From the NCBI GenBank assembly GCA_941918925.1, contig OW799233.1, positions 76,883,797-76,947,796 of the forward strand: DNA of 64,000 nucleotides. Reading direction: 5' to 3'. Below, piece by piece: positions 54,795 to 64,000 of this stretch. The DNA comes from Phyto melanocephala. Lineage: Eukaryota > Arthropoda > Insecta > Diptera > Rhinophoridae. Numbering within the stretch: position 1 is the stretch's first letter; each line of letters begins with the position of its first letter. Made by a program: the position numbers and the translations under genes. The notes below the pieces were generated by a model. It saw nothing but the letters and a program-made list of their open reading frames with translations. It was not told where the DNA came from and made no database searches.

Positions 54795-56100
54795 ACTTAA
54801 TGAGTGCCTGCCCGTGATCTTCAATCTTCCGCTCGCCAGTGCTGGAGTTTCGCATAGTACATGCGCTGCTATCTCAGATCCACTCCTCGCGAGTTCGTCA
54901 GCAGCCTCATTCCCAGTTACGCACACGTGTACCGTCACCCCATTCGCAGAGACTTATTGAGTTTATAAACACACTTAAGCACTAAAGAGGAGATCACATC
55001 TGTCCGACGTACACTTTTTATAACTATTTATCAAGTGCAGTGAGAATTCTCTTCCCCTGTACACGACTTTTCAATAAGTGATCCAACACATGCAGGAAAA
55101 CAAAATTTTCTGCCTGATAGATGAACACGCACTTTTACAGTCTTAAGGCACAGGATAGGTTAACCTCCAGTGAGTATACATTAGCACCTGCATTTCCGTT
55201 TATAACAGACCCGTCAGTAAAGACGTCATTCCCCAAGCATTTATTCATTGCATGGATCCATCCGCAATGAGCGTGCGATGTAGCCTTTCAACCACCATCA
55301 GCTGACATCGCACCACATAGACCTAAGCAATCCTCTAAACCGAATCGAACTTACGCCTGATCATGGCCTGAGCAGCCTTAGGCCACCAGACAACAGATAA
55401 GTAAGCGATCGTTGGCCTCAAAATCCAGTGTGCAGCCTTAAGCGAGATTCCCCATCTTTGACCGCAAACCTCTTTACACTGATACAAACTCCTCCTTAAC
55501 CTCTGTATCCTCATCACAACATAATCGTTCCAGGAGGGATTCGTATCCAGCGTTACCACTTCGTGGACACATTGATTTCGGTACCAAAAAGCATCAACAA
55601 TCCAATCTGTAAGCCCTCATTATTCGGTTACTCTGAGCTCCCATCCCATACAACCTAGAATGGTATCCATGAACTTACCAACAACCATAACTGCCACATC
55701 ATCTGCATACCCTACGACATGTATGCCCATCGCTTCCAGTCTTCCGAGGAGGCTGTCCACAGTCATGTTCCACAACAAAAGTTATAAGGCACCTCCTTGC
55801 GAACAACCCCTGACCTACATCCCCCAAATCCTGGTGCACCTATCCCTAAGATTCACCGCCCTATATCTCATCATGGACACGACCGATTTCACCACAATGG
55901 AATCAACTCCTCGGGCATCGTGCCCACCAATTCGTGCAGGACAGTTTAAGTAGATCTCCCTGCCCTCTAAGAGTGCTTACATCTACTCAAATGCCTATCC
56001 ATCAGCGTATTATCCTCCAGAAAATCCATTAACACCCTTTTCATCGCTTTCAACAGAAAATGTATAAGACTGATTGGCTTGAAATTTCTAGCCTCCGTAC
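54795..56100 (-). pseudogene. LOA/I-type non-LTR remnant: RT and RNase H
   Basis: Minus strand from 56100: RT motif B (CSQGGAL, then LLLWNMTVDSLLGRLEAMG) and the catalytic box VVGYADDVAVM (55698-55712), then the thumb LRRSLYQCKEVCGQRWGI, ILRPTIAYLSVVWW (55335-55559), then RNase H with FTDGSVINGNAGAN (about 55190-55230, first Asp) and GNEAADELARSGSE (about 54880-54920). The order RT-RNase H is that of LOA and I clades. Frame breaks near 55330, 55560 and 55640. Base composition is clearly less AT-rich than the surroundings. Confidence 0.75.
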
Positions 56101-56139
56101 AGTGCCTTCCCCCCTAAAAAAAGGTTTTTTTTTCTTTTA

Positions 56140-57555
56140 TTTGCGCTTCTTGCATTATAGTTGGGATTGGGTTCATATAATTGCTTCAAGATTCTGGTAA
56201 TGTTTGTTGTTGATTTCTATTGTGTCAATGCTAATTTTTATCAGAAAGGTTTCATTTAATTCATACTTCGTTGGCTGTGTCGAAACTGTTTTGTTTACAC
56301 TGTTTAGGAAAATTAAACCTATTACTATTCTTCTACGTGAAATCTAATGGGTGTTGCTGGTTGTACAAAGGAATGTGTGTTCTGTTGTAATAAATATAAG
56401 TATATGTCATCATATTTTTGGATGGTGTTAATAAAATTATCGTATGATCCGAAATGAATTGGGTGAATAAATTTAAAAGTTCCTGAATTTTTCCATAACT
56501 TTTATTTATTTAGCAGTGGTAGGAAAACTCTATTAAAAATTATTTATAATCATAACAAGTATGTAGTTAAATTTTTTATTTTTTATCTGGCCTTACGTAT
56601 TGTTCTGTCTAACAGTAATTTTTATTTTCTTTAACCATTTCTTCTTTATAACTAGTTGACAGTTTTTACCCTAACCCCTTGTTAATTTTTACATATATTT
56701 TCTGACCTGGTACTTAGTCCCTAAATGGTTTTCGATTTATTGTGACTTGATTTGTTTATTTGTGTATTTTCTCTTCTCGCATTTTCATATTGCTCTGGAC
56801 TATTACTAACTGTTCTCCCAAAAAATAATTCAATAAGGTGGAGTCTTAAAAACTTTAATGTTTAACTGATCTTCAGGCATAAATAGATTTGAAGCCAAGT
56901 TTAAGGCTTTTTCGTTATCTACCACAACCAGTTCACGGATGTTTACAAGTTATCTTGAATTTATTGGGCTCGCTTGAACATACTTTGTGATTTTATCTAC
57001 TGCAGTAAGGATGAAATGTTTTTCGGTGTACTAGATATCTACTTATGTGTAGTATTTCTCCGGCATATTAAGGAATAGAGGTAGATGATAAATTAGATTT
57101 ATTGGGATGAGTATCATATTTTCCTTCTTTACAAGCCCTGCACTCTACGTTGATCTACTACTTTATTAAGTTTTTCAGTCATTATGGAAAATAAAATCTT
57201 TGCAGAAGTTGCATTTTTTCTTGCTTTTCTATGCGCTCTTTTATGAACTTTTAGTAACTCTTCTTCTTGTCTTACAGTATCTGTCAAGTGTTATACTTTT
57301 ATCTGTGTATATCTTACTTTATAATTTGAAAAATGATTATATCATGCCCATTATGCTTTCGTCAGTAAAAAACCCGTTCACTATATCTGGGTAGAGATAC
57401 TTCTTCATGATTAATACCAGGTCTTCTTTTGAATAATTTGAGGCTGAAATAATATGTCTCTGAATTGTTGTAAAAGGAAATTTAAACTGATATTCGCTTG
57501 TTTCTGGTATAATTATGAAAAGTTGGTTTTTATAAATGTTAAAAGGACATACTAC
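56140..57555 (-). pseudogene. 17.6/297-type gypsy pol, integrase part
   Basis: Reading from 57555 down: VVCPFNIYKNQLFII, SEYQFKFPFTTIQRHII, KKYLYPDIVNGFFTDESIMGMI, then EELLKVHKRAHRKARKN with the integrase zinc-binding His residues, YDTHPNK, GEILHIS (catalytic core start), ELVVVDNEKALNLAS (56880-56960). It matches the region between RNase H and integrase core of errantivirus-like gypsy elements. Many stops. The upstream RNase H end is found beyond the copia insertion at 62252-62410. The last 700 bp are too decayed to assign. Confidence 0.7.
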
Positions 57556-57789
57556 TGTTGAAGTAAAATGAGAACCCTATCATGCATGAATAGAATTATT
57601 GAAGTACTGACAATAACTTTTATATATATATATGATACACGCTGTTTAGAATAATATATATAAAAATATAAAATAAAGAATAAACTCTCTGCTGTATTAC
57701 TAAAAAAATACCAACGTGTTTTTTGTCAACTCGCATATCAAAACTGCAAATTAAAACTTAATTATATAAATAAAAAACATAAAATAACA
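57556..57789 (+). repeat. Copia 5' LTR
   Basis: TGTTGAAGTAAAATG ... AAATAACA, 234 bp, with a (TA)n stretch and 'tataaaaatataaaataaag' likely around the promoter or poly(A) signal. Confidence 0.95.
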
Positions 57790-57804
57790 GGTTATGGGCC
57801 CAGA
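57790..57804 (+). promoter_or_regulatory. Copia primer-binding site (initiator Met tRNA, internal half)
   Basis: GGTTATGGGCCCAGA directly follows the LTR. Drosophila copia primes from the internal (anticodon-side) half of initiator Met tRNA with this type of sequence, not from the tRNA 3' end. Confidence 0.85.
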
Positions 57805-57883
57805 GCTGACAAACAAACGTAAAAATAATTAAAACAGTAAAAGAAAGTAAAACAATTAAAAAATTAACATAACCTGAAACAAA

Positions 57884-60800
57884 ATGGAAAAACAGGAATA
57901 CTCTGAAATACAAAGATTGGATGGCGAAGAAAATTTTGCCATGTGGAAATTCCAAGTAGATATTTTACTAAAAAGTGAAGGCCTGTACGAAGCCGTGTTC
58001 AACGAAAAATCTAAAGAAAAGATCGACCAGAAAAAGGATGCTCAAGTACAGAAGATCATTATGTGCACTATAAATAAAAAATTACTTCATCTATTAATAA
58101 GCTGCGAAAGTGCGACACAAATGTTTGAAAAACTATATGCAATTTTCAAGAAATCTTCTGAACAACAAAAATGTGACTTAATGCAAGAGCTGTTCCAGTA
58201 TACGTATAATAAATCAAAGGATATGACACATCACATAAGCGCAATAGAAAATCTTGCTTACAGACTAAAAAACATTGGGGAAAAAATTAATGACAACATG
58301 CTAATATCTAAAATACTATCAACCTTACCCGAAATCTACAATACATTTGCAACAGCATAGGAATCTACAACAGAATCAGAGAAAACACTTTCTAACCTCA
58401 CTGCTCGATTATTAACCGAAGAAAAAAGACTAAATAATATTACACATGAAACAAAAGAAGCGTTTTTCAACAAAATTTACATAAACAAAAATAAAGAATA
58501 CCTTGATCATAAAGCAAGAGAAAGGTTTTGCCAAATTTGTAAAAGAAACAACCACAATGAAAAGGATTGTTACTATAAAACACAGTGCAAAATTTGTAAA
58601 AAATCCAACCACCTGGAGAAAGACTGTTACTTTAAGAAGAAAAAAGTACTAAAGAAAAAAACAGCATTACTTACTACTAACGAGACAAAGTTAATTAAAA
58701 GAAAAGAAGAATTTGTGATGGACTCTGGCTGCACAGCACACATGATAAATAATGAAAATATATTAAAAGAAGTAAAAGAAGACAACACACAAATCTGTAC
58801 AGCTAAAGAAAACGACACATTAAAAGCAGAAAAAAAAGGGAAAATAGAAACAGATGATTTTATTATAAAAAATGTTATATATGTACCCAACTTAAACAAA
58901 AACCTATTGTCAGTCAATGCCTTAACGGAAAATAACGCTCAAGTAACCTTTACAAAACATAACGTTATAGTAAAGAAAGAAAATAAGCAAATATTGAAAG
59001 GTCGTAAGAATGAAAACGGATTATATACAATTAACCTAAAACTAGATCAAAAGGAAGAAGAATCATATGCAACATTCAAAACCAATGCAACTGAGTGGCA
59101 TCGGAAACTAGGCCATCAAGGTAAAGATAAAATGAAGAAAATGTTACATATGGTTGAAGGAATGCAAGTAAGTAAAATTGAAATTGATAACATGCCTGAT
59201 TGTGAAGTGTGCTTAGAATCAAAACAAACTAGATTTCCTTTTAACTCAAACAGAGCAAAAGCCAAAAAACCATTGGAAATTATACATACGGACATCTGCG
59301 GTCCTATTTCACCAATTTCATGGAATAATAAACGATACATATTAACTGTCATAGATGATTATACTAACTATGCTAAGTTATACCTACTTACCAATAAGAA
59401 CGAAGCCTTTGAATATTTAAAAATTTATATAAGGGAAGCTGAACGACAGATTGACCTCAAAGTAAAAACGATAAGATGTGACTGTGGTGGCGAATACATT
59501 AGCAACGATATGAAAACCTTTTGTCAACAAAGTGGAATTATACTTGACTACACAATACCACATAGCCCCCAACTCAATGGAAAAGCTGAGAGGTACAATC
59601 GAACACTTTTTGAAAAAATAAGAGCCATGCTTTATGACAATAATGTTGATAAATCTTTCTGGAGTGAAGCAGCAAAAACCGCTACATACTTATTAAACAG
59701 AATACCCACAGAGGGGCAGAATAAAACACCAATAGAAAAATGGACTGGCAGAAAACCAAACTTAAAATACCTTCAAGTTTTTGGAAGCGAAGTATACAGT
59801 AAAAACTTACAGTACTTACATAAATTAGACAAACGTAGCAAGAAATACATCATGATCGGATATACACCTATTGGATATAAACTATGGGATGAAGAGCAGC
59901 GCAAAATAATTGAAAGAAGAGACGTAATATTTTTAAACAAAAGATCTTATAGAGATACTGATAATAAGGACAACATAATTAAATTGGTAACGAAGAACAA
60001 TATAATACAGGAGGAGAACAGAGAAGTAGAGAGAGAGTCGGAAAGTGAATATAATACAGAAAGTGAAGAAGAAGAAATACAAACTACAAACAGAGAAGTA
60101 GAGAGAGAGTCAGAAAGTGAATATAATTCAGGAAATGAAGAAGAAGAAATACAATCTAAAGACAGTGAAACACAAAGTCCAGAAGAAACTGCAACAAGAA
60201 CAGGAAGAATAATAACGAAACCAACTTACCTGAAAGATTACGTAACGAATATAGCTTATTGCCTAATTACACAAAAGGATGTACCTGAAACCTACGAAGA
60301 AGCAATTAAAAACTTAGAATGGAAAGAATCTATTAATAAGGAATTAACAGCATTAAAAAATTTGGAAACTTGGGAAGAAGCAATACCTCCGAAAGATAAC
60401 AAGCCCACAGATACAAAATGGATTTTCAAAATTAAAGAAGATGGAACAAAAAAGGCAAGGCTGGTGGCAAAAGGCTTTCAGCTGAAAAGAGACGAACGTA
60501 ATGATATTTTTTACTCACCTGTAGCACGAGTGTCAACGATTAGAATGTTTTTCTCAAAAGCTGTAAACGAAAATCTACCTATGATACAATTACATGTTCC
60601 AACTGCTTTTTTGAATGGCGTGCTTAAAACAGAAGTATACATAAACCCACCTCCAGGATTATCATGTAAGAAAAGATCTCTTAAACTGAAACGTGCATTA
60701 TATGGATTGGAAGAATCACCTAAATGTTGGAATGAAACCATTGATAAATTTGCAAAAGATAATAAGTTCAACAGGTCAGATTATGATTATTGTTTATATT

Positions 60801-61750
60801 ATAAAATTGACTGCTGGATGTTAATCTACGTTGATGACATCATTGTAATGGGCAACACTAAAGACATAATCTATGCAATCAAAAAGAAATTTAACGCGAA
60901 GTACCTAGGCGAAGCAAAGAAATTCTTAGGGATGGATATAGAAAGAGAAAATGATAAAATAATATTAAAGCAGACAACCCTAATTGAAAAGATTTTGGAA
61001 AAATTTGACATGACAAATTGTAATGGAGTCAAGACCCCTATGGAACCGAATTACTACATAATATCAGAGAATAACGAAGAGGAAGATAAAGGAACTGAAA
61101 AATACAGAGAAATAATCGGAAGCTTGTTATACTTGACAATGATCTCGAGACCCGATTTGACTTACGCTGTTTCCTACTTAAGCCGCTTCTTAGACAAACC
61201 AAACAATGAAGCATTTAAAGCTGCTAAGCGAGTATTAAGATATTTAAAAGAAACTAAAGATAGAGGCCTGATATTCAAGAAAGGAAAAGATAATAATTTG
61301 AACGGATATTCTGATGCAGACTGGGCGAACGACAGACAGGATAGGAAAAGTATAAGTGGAGGCATAGTGCTGCATGGCCAAAATCCAGTAGCATGGTTTT
61401 CAAAAAAGCAAAGCTGCGTTGCTTTGTCAACAGCAGAAGCGGAGTATATTGCTGTAGCTATAACAGCACAGGAATTAATTAACATAAAAGGAATAAGTGA
61501 AAATCTAAACTGCAAAGGTAATGTCAATCTCCTGGTAGACAATCAAGGTGCCATCTGTATGACCAAAAGCAATGAAAACTCAAAAAGAACAAAACACATA
61601 GATATTAGATTTCATTTTATTAAAGATTTAGTAAACACAAACAAAGTAAATGTAAAATATGTAAGTTCAAATCAGAATTTGGCTGATGTATTTACAAAGT
61701 CGTTATGTTTTCAAAAGTTTCAAACTATAATAACCAATTTCATGACCTGA
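57884..61750 (+). pseudogene. Copia gag-pol polyprotein, one stop and RT Asp-to-His
   Basis: One frame of 1288 codons broken only by TAG at 58358-58360, where the family has Trp (TGG). Gag: DGEENFAMWKFQVDILL; two zinc knuckles CQICKRNNHNEKDC and CKICKKSNHLEKDC (58528-58630). Protease: MDSGCTAHM. Integrase: WHRKLGHQG, HTDICGP, IRCDCGGEY, GKAERYNRTL. An acidic linker with a 72-bp tandem duplication follows (60017-60160). RT: WIFKIKEDGTKKARLVAKG; motif A reads QLHVPTAFLNG, with His (CAT 60593-60595) where catalytic Asp is expected; YVDD is present (60827-60838). RNase H: YSDADWAND, STAEAEY, VDNQGA, RTKHIDIRFHFI. Confidence 0.92.
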
Positions 61751-62004
61751 TATATTAAAATAAATATTTCTAATTATTTACATTCAATATATATATATAA
61801 TTAGTATTAATTAAAAGAATTAAAATTAATATTGTAATACAAATCATAAAATATGAAGAATATGTTAAAAAAAAAAAAAAAATTATTTAAAAAAAAAAAA
61901 AAAAAAAAAACAAACTGGAACAAATGGATTAAAATTATAATTATAACTTCATGATAGATTTCTTATTAAATAATGAATAGCAATTTTAATTTTATTTAAA
62001 ATTA

Positions 62005-62017
62005 ACTTGAGGAGGAG
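62005..62017 (+). promoter_or_regulatory. Copia polypurine tract
   Basis: 'ttgaggaggag' immediately before the 3' LTR; it primes plus-strand DNA. Between the ORF and this site lie two A-runs (about 61867-61910) without coding content. Confidence 0.8.
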
Positions 62018-62251
62018 TGTTGAAGTAAAATGAGAACCCTATCATGCATGAATAGAATTATTGAAGTACTGACAATAACTTTTATATATATATATGATAC
62101 ACGCTGTTTAGAATAATATATATAAAAATATAAAATAAAGAATAAACTCTCTGCTGTATTACTAAAAAAATACCAACGTGTTTTTTGTCAACTCGCATAT
62201 CAAAACTGCAAATTAAAACTTAATTATATAAATAAAAAACATAAAATAACA
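62018..62251 (+). repeat. Copia 3' LTR
   Basis: 234 bp, same as the 5' LTR base for base by eye, including the (TA)n stretch. Confidence 0.95.
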
Positions 62252-62410
62252 TCTACTAATAGAATTAAATGTTGACCTAAGCTGTCGTCACTGTGCTCTA
62301 AAGCTGTTAAGGCATTAATATAGATCATTTTTTCACAAGGAAGTATTGAAAGATCATCTGCTACAACGTTGCTTTTGCCTGGCTTATAGTGGAGTTTTTA
62401 TTTATTTTTT
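62252..62410 (-). pseudogene. 17.6/297-type gypsy pol, RNase H end
   Basis: Minus strand reads LHYKPGKSNVVADDLSIL (end of RNase H), then NALTALEHSDDSLGQHLILL and meets the copia LTR. It continues in frame into VVCPFNIYKNQ at 57555 once copia and one TSD copy are removed. Confidence 0.75.
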
Positions 62411-62479
62411 TTTCGATTGAGTGTTCGAAGTGTTCAGACGTGTATAATGAATGTTCCGCCGAAAACTTTGTGCGCGAAG
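62411..62479. other. Short unassigned junction
   Basis: Sequence between the gypsy RNase H end and the CR1 tail. No feature seen. Confidence 0.35.
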
Positions 62480-62603
62480 TGTTTTTTTTTATTTATTTTA
62501 TTTATTTAATTAATTGTCTATAGATTATAAATCCTTACAGACTAAAGTATGTAAAATAACAAAACAAAATTAAGGTTATATATAAAATAATATTCTATAC
62601 AAT

Positions 62604-63482
62604 TTAACGATTTAAATATAAAATAATATTTCTTTTCACAATTTCTTTACTTTCATTAAGGCCAATAAGGTGATAACAATTATTAAAGTTTTCACATATA
62701 CGACAAAGAGGATCATTATTAGCATAGTTGGATCTATAGTATTTTAAGTTAATAAAACGGAAATTTCGATTTTGTCTAGTTGGAACATTAAAAGATATTT
62801 TACTTAGCAGGAATTCAGAGTCTATATCGCCTTGAATTAGGCCCAGCACAAAATAAAAACTCAGCATTGAACGACGACTTTTTTAAGTTGGTAATTTTAT
62901 AAGACAGAGTCTGCTTTCGTATGAAGGTAGTAAAAACGAATTCCATCCAAGGCCATGAAGACAAAATATTAAAAACTTCTTTTGTACAGACTCGATATTA
63001 TCAATACGAATATTATAGTTAGGATCCCAAATAATCGATCCGTATTCTAGAATAGGTCGAAGTAACGATGAATATAATTGTTTTGTAATATAAGGATCTG
63101 GAAATTCCTTGCACAACCTCTTCATAAATCCAAGTACACCATTTGCTTTGTTAACAATTAAAGAAATATAGTCACGAAAATTTAATTGGTGATCAAGCAA
63201 AATACCAAGATCAAGAAAGTTCAGAACTCTATCAAGTTTACACTCATTAATGCAATAAAATAAATCCAATTTCTTAATTCTGAAAAAGGACATATGCTTA
63301 CATTTTTTTTTATATTCAGCTCCATTAAGTTGATTTCACACCAATTAACCAATTTGTCAATATCAGATTGAAGGAAAAGTTGATCTTCGGGATTATTAGA
63401 AGAACGAAAAATTTTGACATCATCGGCATACATCAAAACTTAAGAGTGCTGAATAACTGAAGGTAGATCGTTTATGAGTTGA
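62604..63482 (-). pseudogene. RT C-terminal half, CR1-like copy 3
   Basis: Starts at NDLPSVIQHS, then the catalytic MMYADDVKIFRSSNN (about 63400-63436), WCEINLMELN, FLDLGILLDHQLNF, NKANGVLGFMKRL, YSSLLRPILEYGSIIWDPNY, down to the stop at 62604. Frame breaks near 63290 and 62880, and a stop near 63445. Motifs A and B and the endonuclease are deleted. Confidence 0.8.
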
Positions 63483-63484
63483 AT

Positions 63485-64000
63485 GTCGTTTTAAAAATTT
63501 ACATTACTTGCAATTTGTTGAATAAGATTAGTATTAGGTTGTAATATTTCGGTGTTATGAGGGAGAGACGATGAAAATTTGTTTGTTTCATGGAAAACGT
63601 CACTGGAGCATAACGAGGGATTAGTTTTCGGATTTTGAGATGGTACATTAACTATGGAAGAAATAGTAGACGGACTCGGACGTGGTAAATTTTTGGAAGT
63701 GCTTTGATCAACGGAAGGGTTGTTAGTAGACATAACAGGAGGTGAAGAGTTTAAAGTTGGAGTTGTTTTCTTCTTTTGGGCGAGAATGACGCATTATCAA
63801 ATAATGCTTTGAATTTTAAAAATCTTTGGGATAAACATTTTAGATCGTTATTTATGCCGACAAATTCATCTCGCGCATTTTTAAAAAATTAATGAAATTC
63901 TACATAATACATTTTTTACAGCACCAACGTAAGCCTTTAACTTCACGAAGATTGTCTGCAGTTCGTGCTGCCAAATCAACACATTTAACATGATAAACTG
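63485..64000 (-). pseudogene. ORF1 of CR1-like copy 3 with PHD-type finger
   Basis: From the right edge: YHVKCVDLAART, GLRWCCKKC (second half of a PHD-type zinc finger; about 63905-63998), TAG stop near 63900, NFINFLKNARDEFVG, SPKRRKQLQL, a frameshift near 63770, then the Ser/Asn/Pro-rich part MSTNNPSVDQSTSKNLPRPS to NVNF. It mirrors ORF1 of copy 2. ORF1 proteins of this kind are thought to act in RNA binding or chromatin contact; the exact role is unknown. Confidence 0.65.

Larger units (their letters stand above)
57556..62251 (+). mobile_element. Copia LTR retrotransposon (4.7 kb), identical LTRs
   Basis: 5' LTR 57556-57789, PBS, one gag-pol frame, polypurine tract, 3' LTR 62018-62251. I see no difference between the two 234-bp LTRs. 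Flanks ACTAC and TCTAC give a 5-bp TSD with one change. It lies inside the gypsy pol of 56140-57555 / 62252-62410. Confidence 0.95.
62480..64000 (-). mobile_element. CR1-like non-LTR retrotransposon, copy 3, internally deleted
   Basis: 3' tail of TTTA repeats at 62488-62512 and 'aatccttacagactaaag', as in copy 1. RT C-terminal half joins directly to ORF1 near 63482. The 5' end lies beyond the window. More diverged from copies 1 and 2 than they are from each other. Confidence 0.85.

Overview
This window looks like intronic or intergenic DNA of a higher fly (Diptera, Brachycera). The evidence is a very AT-rich background, DINE-1/INE-1-like elements that carry the block around 'ccccataaagtatatat', a copia element primed by the internal half of initiator-Met tRNA, DD41D mariners, Jockey-type and CR1-like retrotransposons, and one short host exon with clean dipteran splice signals. 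The species cannot be named from the sequence; a large calyptrate or tephritid genome would fit. Nearly everything recognisable is a transposable element, and most are nested in one another. The only clear host coding sequence is one minus-strand exon (26809-27205) of a neprilysin-like (M13) membrane metallopeptidase.

Regions. 1-5500: a diverged dispersed repeat, a 5'-truncated CR1-like element (minus), a TTAA-flanked MITE, and a DINE-like element holding a mariner remnant. 5545-14880: a second CR1-like element (minus), split by three separate insertions: a LOA/I-type fragment with an 11-bp target-site duplication (TSD), a 988-bp MITE, and a 4.46-kb Jockey-like element that is almost intact. 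15255-19078: a defective Ty3/gypsy element (copy A), followed by a minus-strand fragment of another gypsy family. 20340-25060: the dispersed repeat again, split by a non-LTR element and by a 513-bp terminal-inverted-repeat (TIR) element. 25553-26637: a 1085-bp element with 27-bp TIRs and a perfect 8-bp TSD (hAT hallmark), carrying an unrecognised ORF, in the intron just downstream of the M13 exon. 27430-37632: two mariner fragments and a DINE-like element broken by a 7.9-kb composite gypsy insertion (29433-37323, TSD ATAT). The composite holds a minisatellite element that starts ACTAGC, a defective pol nearly identical to copy A, a second gag-pol, and a DD41D mariner inside its 3' LTR.

37979-44135: more DINE-like elements and a decayed hAT-like transposase-type gene, itself hit by a 382-bp hAT MITE (8-bp TSD), plus a second TTAA MITE. 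44136-47860: no recognised gene. 47860-53775: a DINE-like element carrying a MITE, a decayed endonuclease fragment, and a 2.9-kb ACTAGC element whose core is a 118-bp tandem repeat with dimeric (236-bp) higher-order organisation. 54203-56100: a third TTAA MITE and a LOA/I-type RT-RNase H remnant. 56140-62410: an old 17.6/297-type gypsy pol interrupted by a young copia element with identical LTRs. 62480-64000: a third CR1-like copy with a large internal deletion that runs off the window.

The genes do not form a pathway; the window is a record of layered insertions. The order of several layers can be read from paralogous empty sites inside the same 64 kb. No tRNA, rRNA or CRISPR was found.
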